Positions 56,156 through 64,000 of a stretch of 64,000 nt of DNA are shown in pieces. Made by a program: the position numbers and the translations under genes. Under the pieces are notes generated by a model. That model searched no databases. It was given only the letters and a program-made list of their open reading frames with translations, and was not told the DNA's origin. The DNA comes from CAWCWN01 sp963799245 (GTDB lineage Bacteria; Chloroflexota; Ktedonobacteria; Ktedonobacterales; Ktedonobacteraceae). The DNA is taken from assembly GCA_963799245.1 (NCBI GenBank), contig CAWCWN010000003.1, positions 2,294,001 to 2,358,000 of the forward strand, written 5' to 3'. Positions within the stretch are counted from its first letter, which is position 1; each line of letters begins with the position of its first letter.

Positions 56156-56551
56156 ATGGACATCAAAAGAAGTGGCTCACAACCTTCCGGCAAAGGACCG
56201 GCCGAGTACTTTACCGGCGCTGTACGCATTGACCCCCTGTTCCAGGCACCCGATCCGGCACGCGCAGTCGGCGCCAGTGTCACGTTCGAGCCCGGCGCTC
56301 GGACCGCATGGCACAGCCACCCGCTGGGCCAGACCTTGATCGTGACGGCTGGCTGTGGCCGGGTACAACGCTGGGATGGTCCGATCGAGGACATTCGGCC
56401 GGGTGACGTGATCTGGTTCTCGCCGGGTGAGAAACATTGGCACGGCGCCACGGCAACCACGGCCATGACGCACATCGCCATTCAGGAACAGCTCGACGGC
56501 AAGACCGCCGACTGGATGGAAAAGGTCAGCGACGAACAGTACCAGGCCTGA
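56156..56551 (+). CDS. Cupin domain protein
   Basis: The 131-residue single-domain cupin has metal ligands in AWHSHPLGQT and GEKHWHG, with GRVQRW and PGDVIWFSPG between. Family members include (R)-mandelonitrile-lyase-like and dioxygenase-like enzymes; the exact reaction cannot be told. ATG 56156 has GGAGG upstream and is preferred over a frame opening at 56114. It starts the redox cluster, 52 bases before the aldo/keto reductase. Confidence 0.85.
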   Translation: MDIKRSGSQPSGKGPAEYFTGAVRIDPLFQAPDPARAVGASVTFEPGARTAWHSHPLGQTLIVTAGCGRVQRWDGPIEDIRPGDVIWFSPGEKHWHGATATTAMTHIAIQEQLDGKTADWMEKVSDEQYQA

Positions 56552-56603
56552 TCGTGCAGGAAGATAGTTCCGATCTGTAACTCAAAGACAGGAGACAAGA
56601 CGA

Positions 56604-57611
56604 ATGCAGAAGCGCACACTTGGAAACAGTCACCTGGAAGTCTCGGCTGTCGGGCTCGGCTGCATGGGAATGAGCTTTTCCTACGGTCCGCCTGCAGACA
56701 AGCAGGAGATGATCTCACTGATTCGCTCAGCCGCCGAACGTGGCGTCACCTTCTTCGATACCGCTGAAGCGTACGGCCCGTTCACCAACGAAGAACTCGT
56801 GGGCGAAGCTCTCGCCCCCTTCCGTGGGCACGTGGTGATAGCCACCAAGTTTGGGTTCAACCTCGATCCCAAGTTCGATCCCAGGGGGATGCAGGGTTCA
56901 CCAGGCCTGGATAGTCGGCCAGAGCACATCAAGCAGGTCGCCGAGGGCTCGCTCAAGCGACTCAAGGTCGATGCCATCGATCTGTTCTATCAGCACCGTG
57001 TTGACCCGGACGTGCCAATCGAAGACGTGGCGGGAGCGGTGAAGGACCTGATTCAGGAGGGGAAGGTGAAGCACTTCGGCCTTTCTGAAGCGGGAGTACA
57101 AACGATCTGGCACGCACACGCAGTCCAGCCGATCACAGCAGTCCAGAGCGAATACTCGCTGTGGACGAGAGGCCCTGAAGCGGAAGTGCTGCCGACCCTC
57201 GAGGAACTGGGAATCGGCTTCGTTCCATACAGCCCTCTGGGGAAGGGCTTCCTCACAGGCAAGATCAACGAAAATACGACGTTCGATAGTACCGACTTCC
57301 GCAACACCCTCCCTCGCTTTACGCCGGAGGCTCGAAAAGCGAATCAGGCCTTGGTTGATCTGCTTGGCGAGATCGGGAAATGGAAGAAGGCGACACCTGC
57401 GCAGATAGCGCTTGCTTGGCTGCTTGCTCAGAAACCGTGGATTGTTCCAATCCCAGGCACCCGGAAGCTGGAACGCCTGGACGAGAACATCGGAGCAGTG
57501 GCAGTCGAACTGACGCCTGACGATCTCCGTGAGATCGAGAGCGCCGCCTCAAAGATCACGGTGCAAGGGACTCGGTACCCCGAACAACTGGAGCAAATGA
57601 CCGGCCGCTGA
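56604..57611 (+). CDS. Aldo/keto reductase
   Basis: The 335-residue TIM-barrel oxidoreductase begins QKRTLGNSHLEVSAVGLGCMGMSFSYG when taken in parts, with catalytic FFDTAEAYG (Asp, Tyr), the Lys in VIATKFG and His in FYQHRVD. NADPH contacts lie near PIPGTRKLERL. It would reduce carbonyls to alcohols with NADPH. AGGAGAC precedes the ATG. It is co-oriented with cupin, DUF385, dehydrogenase and CMD-type genes, suggesting a joint catabolic or detoxifying role. Confidence 0.93.
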   Translation: MQKRTLGNSHLEVSAVGLGCMGMSFSYGPPADKQEMISLIRSAAERGVTFFDTAEAYGPFTNEELVGEALAPFRGHVVIATKFGFNLDPKFDPRGMQGSPGLDSRPEHIKQVAEGSLKRLKVDAIDLFYQHRVDPDVPIEDVAGAVKDLIQEGKVKHFGLSEAGVQTIWHAHAVQPITAVQSEYSLWTRGPEAEVLPTLEELGIGFVPYSPLGKGFLTGKINENTTFDSTDFRNTLPRFTPEARKANQALVDLLGEIGKWKKATPAQIALAWLLAQKPWIVPIPGTRKLERLDENIGAVAVELTPDDLREIESAASKITVQGTRYPEQLEQMTGR

Positions 57612-57930
57612 GCGAAACAAAAGTGTTGTCTGGTTACATTCCGTAGCTCGACTTCGCAAGGCAACACGTGCAGAGATGGCGCGAGGTGTTCGGGGCGTGG
57701 CCAGCGACCAGATCGCACTCGCCCGTTGAACGTGGCGGGCGCAGGCGCAAACGACGACGGTCGTATCCCTTTTCATAACTCTGCACTAGCCGGATCACCA
57801 ATATTGAGCCAGACTCGAAAAGTGAGCACTTGACGCGAATGGTGAGCAGTTGTGAGCCATCGGATGTTCGCATGGCTCAAGCCTCAGTTCGCGGCACTCG
57901 ACAGCGGGTACATACACAAAGGAGACCCCT
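57612..57930. other. Intergenic region
   Basis: About 320 bases between the reductase and the DUF385 gene. No supported gene. AAAGGAG just before 57931 is the next gene's ribosome site. A separate promoter for the second half of the cluster probably lies here. Confidence 0.35.
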
Positions 57931-58284
57931 ATGGCACACACAGATTTTAGCACTGGCTTGCAGAGCGCCAACGAAATCGAGATCACCGTGACCGGTCGAA
58001 CGTCCGGGCGATCCCTTTCCTACCCCGTTTGGTTCGCCCTGGATGGCAAAAAGCTCTATCTGATCCCAGTGAAAGGATCAGATACCGACTGGTACAAAAA
58101 CTTGCGCAAGACACCGACCATCCGCCTGGCCGCCAGAGGGAAGACGTTCACCACGAGCGCCCGTCTTCTCACCGACGAGGCGCAGATAGGCAAGGTCCTT
58201 GAGAAGTTCCGAGACAAGTACGGGAGGAACGTGAAGTCCTACTACCCCAAGCTCGACGTTGCCGTCGAAGTCCCACTCGAGTGA
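57931..58284 (+). CDS. Nitroreductase/quinone-reductase-like split-barrel protein (DUF385)
   Basis: The 117-residue protein has the split-barrel pattern EIEITVTGRTSGRSLSYPVWF in two parts, then LYLIPVKGSDTDWYKNLRKTP, a deazaflavin-reductase hallmark. It probably binds F420 or FMN and reduces quinones or nitro compounds. AAAGGAG lies six bases before ATG. Upstream and downstream genes are other oxidoreductases on the same strand. Confidence 0.85.
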   Translation: MAHTDFSTGLQSANEIEITVTGRTSGRSLSYPVWFALDGKKLYLIPVKGSDTDWYKNLRKTPTIRLAARGKTFTTSARLLTDEAQIGKVLEKFRDKYGRNVKSYYPKLDVAVEVPLE

Positions 58285-58415
58285 GGTGCCAGCTCGGTGC
58301 TGGCATGCGCGTTTCACGCTTGAGCGCGCTGCGACGAGCAGCGAGCGAGACGTCTCGCATCTGATGCGAGCAGCGAGAGCGCTTCTCGGTGGGGCGACTC
58401 CCAACCCGGAGCGTC

Positions 58416-58444
58416 TCCCTCCCCCCTCCCTCCCTCCCTTCCCT
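58416..58444 (-). other. Polypyrimidine tract, potential G-quadruplex on minus strand
   Basis: The plus strand has six C-runs of three to six bases separated by one or two T. The complement therefore carries six G-runs with very short loops, well above the four needed for a quadruplex. It lies 146 bases upstream of the frameshifted dehydrogenase. Confidence 0.6.
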
Positions 58445-58589
58445 CAAAGGAACGTGTGAACGCGATGGAAGGGAGAAGTGATGTGAGCGTGTCTCGTTGC
58501 TCTTGTCTTTCGTTGTTTCCACTACCCTTCACCTCGCACGACGTTCTTCGTGGTTGAGGGGAAGGTGAGAAAAAAGGAGAAAGAAGCAT

Positions 58590-59623
58590 ATGCGTGCAAC
58601 CGTTTTTCACGGCCCCTTCGATGTGCGGGTCGAACAGGTCCCAGATGCCGCACTGCATGAGCCAACGGATGCCGTCGTTCGCATCACCCATGCCGGCATC
58701 TGTGGGTCTGATTTATGGCCCTACCGAGGGCGAGAACCCTTTCAACCAGGGGGGCGATTGGGCCATGAATGGATGGGAATGGTTGAAGAAGTGGGATCGC
58801 AGGTGACGACTATCAAGCGGGGAGATCGGGTGATCGCACCTTTTGCCTTTTCCGATGGCACCTGCGAGTTCTGCCACAAAGGACTCTACACCAACTGCCT
58901 GCATGGCGGCTTTTGGGGACAGGCTCATGATGGAGGACAAGCCGAAGCTATTCGTGCCCCCTTTGCCGATGCTACGCTGGTCGTCGTGCCTTCGAGCGTT
59001 GAAGGAGATGAAGCGAAGCTCAAGGCCATCCTTCCTCTGACGGACGTAATGGGAACAGGCCATTATGCAGCCTTGTTAGCAGGGGTGCATCCGGGGGGAA
59101 CGGTTGCCATCGTTGGCGATGGGGCTGTGGGCTTATGTGGGGTGCTGGCAGCACGACGCCTGGGAGCGGAACGCATCATCCTGCTGGGTCATCAAGCGCA
59201 GCGCCTGGAACTGGCCCGCCGTTTCGGCGCAACCGATCTCATCACGAGTCGCGGCGAGCAGGCCGAGCGGGAAGTGATCGAGTTGACGGGCGGGGGAGCG
59301 GAATCGGTGATGGAGTGCGTCGGCACGAAGGAGTCGATGGATACAGCCATTGCCATCGCCCGTCCAGGAGGAAGCATCGGCTACGTCGGTGTGCCCCACG
59401 GCAGCGAACAGCTCAATCTTGAGCGACTCTTTTTGGCACTATCGCCCTACGAGGTGGGGGGGCACCTGTTCGGGCTTTTCTCCCCGAGTTGCTCGCTGAG
59501 GTGCTGGCCGGACGGCTCGATCCTTCTCCTGTGCTCGATCTCACCGTCGATCTCGATGGCGTTCCATCGGGCTACGCTGCGATGGATCAGCGCAAAGCCA
59601 TGAAGGTCATGGTCCGGCCTTAG
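58590..59623 (+). pseudogene. Zinc-dependent alcohol dehydrogenase, frameshifted
   Basis: This is a paralogue of the gene at 33530-34564, with the same start (MRATVFHGPFDVRVEQV) and zinc site (CGSDLWPYRG, GHEWMG). At the T5 run near 59430-59434 two bases are gained (or one lost). In frame, LERLF becomes LALSPYEV and runs to 59603. The other frame continues as GTIALRGGGAPVRAFLPELL and reaches AMKVMVRP with TAG at 59621, matching the paralogue's end. A sequencing error cannot be excluded. Confidence 0.85.
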
Positions 59624-59683
59624 AGGGAGAGGAGAAAGAACATGTCTGAATTCTCAAGCGCAGACTGCTGCACAAAAGATGAT

Positions 59684-61388
59684 GCTGAGTGGCAAACTTC
59701 ACGTGAGCAGTTGAGCTTCCAGAGTCGCGAGATAGGCGGCCGGATCTTTGCGGAAGCGGAACTGCTGCCTGCGACATTCCTCCCGCTGCTGCAATTGCGC
59801 ACGCAGGTTGCGCCACTGGAGACAGTCCCTGGGTCGGAGATCCTCAGCCGAGAAGATCTGCTGCTTGCTGGTGACAGTCGCAATGACGCGCACCGAGCCA
59901 CGGACCACCACCCCAGGAATAGCTCCACGTCGGCCCGTCGCGCGCCGCTCATGAACGCGTGCCACCCCGAAGCACTCTTCTAATGCATTGTTGGTACACG
60001 GTAAGCCCTCGACGTCGTAGCACTGGAAGAGACCAGGAGCGAAGTTGTGGGTAATCTGACAAAAGTGCTCGATGGTTTCCCCGAGCGATCCCAGGTCGGC
60101 TTGCTGCTCCTGCATCTGCTCCACGAAAGCCAGGTAGCTTGCACGAACCTGTGCCCCGGGGTGCTGCGGCTCGTTGGCCAGGATCTGAGCCGCCTGACGC
60201 ACCTGGCGGGAGGCTATCTGCAACGGTGGCCAGAAGGGGGCAGTCGCCTGGAGCCCTTTGCTCAGCAGCTGGTGTAACTGCTTTAAAGCCGGGGATAACC
60301 TTTTTTTTCCTGCACGCGCGCAATGGAGTCGCTGATCTGGGTCACACGCTCGTACAAGCGCAGACCTGGCGCATCCAAGGGAGAGCGTCCATCATCGGTC
60401 AAAGACGCGCGTACGGCCAGACAATACCCCCGGCTCGCTTCGTTTTCGGGCGTGGGGCGCTCTTCCAAGGCGCGCTCAATGGGCCGCACCCCGCGCAGCT
60501 GCTTCTTCAATTGCGTTTTGGCATGCCGATCAGCGTCGTAGAGGGGCTTGGTGGCATCCTTGAGATAGTGAAACTGACAGAGCTGATGGGGTACCTTGGG
60601 AAAGACAAAGGCCACCGCACTGCCGATGGTCTCTTCGCCATCCGAGATCACCCCTGTGACCGGCACCTCCAATTGCTCCAGCAGGTGCTTGACTTCCTGC
60701 AACAACGCGGTCAAATCACCCTGCGTACTGCTGAGCAACGGGCGCGCTAAGAGGATTTCTGCGGAGCGGCAGTCGCGGACCACCCAGAGCACCTCATGCC
60801 CCACATCCGGCTGTAACCCATCGAGGGCCAGGATCACGTGCCCTTGCTTCTGAAGCCGTGCCTTGATCCGCTCGTGATCAGTGATCCGCAAGGCCACCAG
60901 TTCTTCATAGCGGTGCATCAAATGGGTGACACTGCGCAGCGCAATGTTGACGCCACGGGCCAGCAGAGCCTGATGCATTTCGGGCACACTGCGATGTTCC
61001 CGAAAACGCCATTGGCCAATCAAAGCAATGACATCCAGCCCAAACTCGCCATGTGGCAGTGCCCAACCGCCTTCTTCTTCGGGACGCTGGCGGCGATGAT
61101 AATTGGGACAGTCCGACTGGACGCATTGGTGGATCACCAGGGTCAAGTGCCACTGGCCGGACAAGGTGATCACGTCGCGATGGCCGTGATAGGCCACCCA
61201 CAGGGGTTGACCACACTGCTCACACTGCTCCTTGAGTGGAGTTAACGTCATTTCTTGCGTCGCTATGGGACGCGGGGTTCGTCGAGCCATGTTCTTTCTC
61301 CTGTTGAGATTTCCTCTTGCTCGTGTGCTTTTCTCCCTTCTTCTCTTTTCAGACTACACCCGCCTTCAAGCCGAGTTTACCATTCAGC
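59684..61388 (-). mobile_element. Mutator-like insertion sequence with 8-bp target duplication
   Basis: The 1705-base element is flanked by AAGATGAT at 59676-59683 and 61389-61396. Its ends are GCTGAGTGGCAAACT and GCTGAATGGTAAACT in inverted orientation. It inserted into the CMD-family gene. Confidence 0.85.
59699..61290 (-). CDS. Mutator-superfamily transposase, two frames joined by -1 frameshift
   Basis: Frame 1 (61290 to 60283) begins MARRTPRP and has a zinc-ribbon (CEQCGQPL, CVQSDCPN), then LALDGLQPD and VISDGEETIG with two Asp, and the CQFHYLKDA motif of Mutator-like transposases. It ends at an A8-G run (60301-60308 is T8 on the plus strand). A -1 slip leads into ALKQLHQLLSKGLQ and the final frame, where TNNALEECFG supplies the Glu; the stop is at 59699. 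I cannot assign a specific IS family name. Confidence 0.8.
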
Positions 61389-61693
61389 AAGATGATTGGC
61401 GACTTTGCGCCAAAGCTGGTATCACTCACTGACGATGTCTTGTTTGGAGATGTGTGGGAGCGCAAGGAACTCGCACCGCGTGACCGCAGCCTGATTACCG
61501 TTGCTGCGCTCATCGTGGGCGGGAACACGGAACAGCTCCCGTTTCACCTGAAGAAGGCGAAAGAAAATGGTCTCACCGAAACGGAGCTCAAGGAAGTCAT
61601 TACGCACCTTGCGTTCTATGCTGGTTGGCCAAAGTCAATGTCTGCCATTGCAGTGGCAAAACACGTTTTTGGCGAAGAATGAGTGGATTATTG

Positions 61694-61725
61694 TGTAAAT
61701 GAGATACCGAATTATCTCATTTACA
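61694..61725. repeat. Palindrome of two MITE-type ends
   Basis: TGTAAATGAGATA (61694-61706) and TATCTCATTTACA (61713-61725) form a perfect 13-bp stem around CCGAAT. The sequence equals the terminal repeat of the element at 55870-56003, with the interior gone. It lies 11 bases after the CMD stop, so it may also act as a terminator hairpin. Confidence 0.6.
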
Positions 61726-61749
61726 GGAGAAGGTACTGCCATTGAACAT

Positions 61750-63407
61750 GGTGGATAATTCGGCCAGCCGCTGCGAACTCATTTCGGACTGGTTTTCTCC
61801 TCGTTCGACTGTCCAGACAGGCCACTTCATCCTGTAGGCTCCCCTTTCCTCCCCTGCTTTCATCTTCACTAAGCCACTCACTGCCATTTCACAGAGTGTC
61901 TTCTCCCATTCACGCTCATATGTTAAGCATGGCGCCGGTGGCAGGGGATAACTTAGCACTTCCCGCGCAGTCCATCGTCGGTTGGTTCTCCCCGCTGCCA
62001 TAGCTGGGGTCCGATGGCGGTAGCGTTGCGCCACCAGCTTGCCACCTCGCTCTCGCGGCTGCCCGAGCGCTATCCGGAGCGATGCGTGGGGACGCACAAA
62101 ATGATAATAAGCTCGCCACCATTCCAGATGGGCCAGGAGTTGTGGGGCCTGTTGGGCGTGGCCCAGGTGCGACGTGCCAGCGCTGCCACTCCATGACGGA
62201 CGGTCAGATTCACTCGCTCAATAAAAGCAGTGTTGAGTCGTCCAGAGAAGCCCATCCTCTGCAGGGCGGCCTTGAGAGCTGCGTATGTCCCCAGCCGCAT
62301 CACATGCGTGACCCGCACCAGCTTGCGCCGCCGGTAGCTTTTTTTCACCTGGCCGTAGATCAGACCCGCCGCCACCTGCCACTGGCGTGCTTTCCGCCCT
62401 CTGCGACCTGCCTCAAGCCACTGGCCAAAATGGGCTGTCAGGGCATAGAAGTACAATTTAACCCATCACTGGTGAAGAGCGGGAGGCAGCCAGGGGCCAA
62501 GATCGGTCGCAGGGAATGGATGACCCGATGTGCGCATGTTTTGCGTGCGGGACCCAGATGGAGGACGGGAAGAATCTTCGTGAGGGGGTCGATGGCCAGC
62601 CACAGCCACAGCACCTGTGTGTAGCTGCGCAGCCTGGTGCGCAGTTCGTCCAACTGGAGGTGTGGGAGCTGGAGATGGCAGAAGAGCGTTCATGCAGGGT
62701 CTGCGCGTGCTCGCCAGCGCGCGACAGCCAGGTGGTAATGGTGGCCTGCCGGTAGCCGAAGATCCGCTCAGCGGCAGAAGGATCCAGTCCTCGGCTAGCG
62801 CCGTCAGCACCATGGCGACCTGACAGGAGGGAGTTTTCAGACGGTACAAGGGGGTGTGGCGTCGGGCAGTGAACGTCATGTGGCAAGCCTGGCAGCGAAA
62901 CGTCTGGATGCGCTCGGCATGGCCATGCGTGCCATCCCCGACCAAGGCGTGGATATGAGCATCGGTGATCCCAGAGTACGGGCACTGCTGGTTGGGACAG
63001 GCGAAGCCCTCGGTGTTCACCCGCTTGGGTGCTCCCCGGCGGCTTTTGACCTCACGCCAGGGGCGCACAGGTGCCGGAGCAGGTCTCACACCCGACGAGG
63101 GGGTACAGGCGAGGCGACAGGCAGGGCAATCGCGTGGGGTGCGTGGCTTGAGCAGACGTTGGATCGAGGTGCGCCTGGCTGCTGCTCTCAACTGGGCTGG
63201 GCCATGATGGCACCAGGAAAGATAACAAAGCCGCGCCAGAGAGAGCAGGAGGCAAAACAAGAGGGGGAGCAAGAAAAAGTGAAAGGTCATCAGGATCCTC
63301 GCCGCTTGAAATTAGGAGAATGGAAACTTACCTATATTGTAAAGAAAGGAAAAGTAGAGTCGATAAGGATTGTCAAGCGGTTAGGAGAGGAGTCCGAATT
63401 ATCCACC
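61750..63407 (-). mobile_element. IS1-like insertion sequence, degenerate
   Basis: GGTGGATAATTCGG at 61750-61763 is the exact inverse of 63394-63407. Between them lies one broken minus-strand transposase related to the remnant at 28.4-29.3 kb. No target duplication is obvious. Confidence 0.65.
61926..63290 (-). pseudogene. IS1-like transposase with several frameshifts
   Basis: Reading from 63290: LLKPRTPRDCPAC and CPNQQCPYSGITDAH give the zinc-binding start. The frame then shifts near 62830 to DPSAAERIFGYRQATITTWL, again near 62640 to LRTRLRSYTQVLWLWLAID, again near 62455 to FYALTAHFGQWL, and once more near 62160 to HLEWWRAYYHFVRPH. At least four indels make it inactive. The C-terminal part here shows what the 28-29 kb copy has lost. 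Confidence 0.75.
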
Positions 63408-63655
63408 ACCAAGAGAGGCAGTACCAGATCCTCGTTACGTGGGCTGCTGTGGGATGGGGATGCGAGGAACGACGCACACGCGCGCAGCGCGACCGGCCAG
63501 GACACCTGCAGTCGCGCCAGCGTTGGGGCGCTGATTTTTTCCCCGTGCTAGCTTGGTCAGCCAGAACGGTGAGTGGCAGGGTCTGGGGAGACGAAATAGA
63601 TCAGGAGAAGATGGTGGCATGTCGCAGCAGGACCGTCTTCTCCTGATCCCTTAGC

Positions 63656-64000
63656 TTATTTTTCGATCGGAGCGCCTATGAGACTGCCCCACTCTGTCCA
63701 TGAGCCATCGTAGTTGCGGACATGAGGATAGCCCAGCAGGTAGTGCAGGACAAACCAGGTATGGCTACTGCGCTCCCCGATACGACAATAGGCCACCACC
63801 TCTTTGTCGGCTGTGATGTCCTTGCCTTCGTAGAGCGTACGCAATTCCTCAGCTGACTTGAAGGTGCCATCTTCGCGGACCGCTGACGCCCAAGGAATAT
63901 TCGCGGCGCCCGGAATGTGCCCACCCCTTTGTGCACCCTCCTGAGGGAGGTTCGCCGGGGCGAGCAACTCTCCGCTAAATTCAGCCGGTGAGCGCACATC
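63656..64000 (-). CDS. Rhodanese-domain sulfurtransferase, 5' partial
   Basis: The visible 114 residues are the C-terminal half of a rhodanese domain: DVRSPAEFSGE, GGHIPGAANIPW, and the active-site loop CRIGERSSHTWF with the sulfur-carrying Cys. The ending WTEWGSLIGAPIEK is typical of the second domain of two-domain thiosulfate or mercaptopyruvate sulfurtransferases. The start lies beyond the window. A frame codon at 63997 is not a likely start, since conserved sequence continues through it. Confidence 0.88.
   Translation of the reverse strand, partial: DVRSPAEFSGELLAPANLPQEGAQRGGHIPGAANIPWASAVREDGTFKSAEELRTLYEGKDITADKEVVAYCRIGERSSHTWFVLHYLLGYPHVRNYDGSWTEWGSLIGAPIEK

Larger units (their letters stand above)
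59642..61682 (+). pseudogene. Carboxymuconolactone-decarboxylase-family gene split by an IS
   Basis: The 3' part (61397-61682) reads GDFAPKLVSLTDDVLFGDVWER, then LAPRDRSLITVAALIVGG and ending VAKHVFGEE, a CMD/AhpD-type domain. The 5' part (59642-59683) lies before an 8-base target duplication. Removing the IS and one duplicate joins SQAQTAAQKMIGDF, but that reading is one frame from ATG 59642, so a second small indel is present. It closed the redox cluster after the dehydrogenase. Confidence 0.78.

Noticed and set aside
61694..61725. Simple intrinsic terminator for the CMD-family gene
   Set aside because: The stem is strong but no T-run follows, and the same sequence bounds the element at 55870-56003, so a mobile-repeat origin explains it better.

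Overview
The window looks like accessory chromosome from a GC-rich, spore-former-like soil bacterium, most plausibly a Ktedonobacteria-type Chloroflexota. This is inference. It rests on a Ser/Thr kinase + NB-ARC + TPR + LuxR mega-regulator, many degenerate insertion sequences of mixed families, an NRPS cluster, and many small zinc-ribbon or orphan proteins. No ribosomal or other phylogenetic marker gene is present to settle it.

Left block (1-16.9 kb): a nonribosomal peptide cluster on the + strand. It holds the tail of an upstream NRPS, a dimodular NRPS (C-A-PCP-C-A-PCP) whose second adenylation domain carries several indels, and a terminal C-A-PCP-TE NRPS. These are followed, with start/stop overlaps, by a NodB-type deacetylase, a family-2 glycosyltransferase and a Wzx-like flippase, then a dimethylargininase/amidinotransferase-fold protein. 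A MmgE/PrpD protein faces them. The order suggests a peptide that is assembled, possibly joined to or exported with sugar, and flipped across the membrane. About 1.2 kb of adenylation-domain DNA is almost identical in the two NRPS genes, and all the indels fall in one copy.

Middle block (17-29.5 kb): a large DUF4012 membrane protein, a Fur-like regulator with a clear promoter and palindromic operator next to a VIT/CCC1-type metal transporter, small zinc-ribbon and orphan proteins, and an unlisted 54-residue secreted peptide with a tandem heptapeptide. A membrane protein is split by an IS630 element. A PHA-depolymerase-like hydrolase and decayed acyl-CoA synthetase and transposase remnants follow.

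Right half (29.5-64 kb): the kinase-LuxR regulator, a zinc alcohol dehydrogenase, a CGNR regulator split by a second IS630 element, and small zinc-binding proteins. Then come an esterase/M19-dipeptidase pair, a tRNA-Gly 3' half, a DUF389 protein, two flavin split-barrel proteins, a patatin, and IS4-like, IS5 and IS256 elements. A redox cluster closes the block: cupin, aldo/keto reductase, DUF385 protein, frameshifted zinc alcohol dehydrogenase, and a carboxymuconolactone-decarboxylase-family gene split by a Mutator-like IS. The window ends with a decayed IS1-like element and a partial rhodanese.

Overall it is a heavily IS-bombarded region. For three interrupted genes the target duplications can be read and the parental gene rebuilt, exactly in two cases and with one leftover frame slip in the third. 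Three transposases join their reading frames at A-runs with the geometry of programmed -1 frameshifting.
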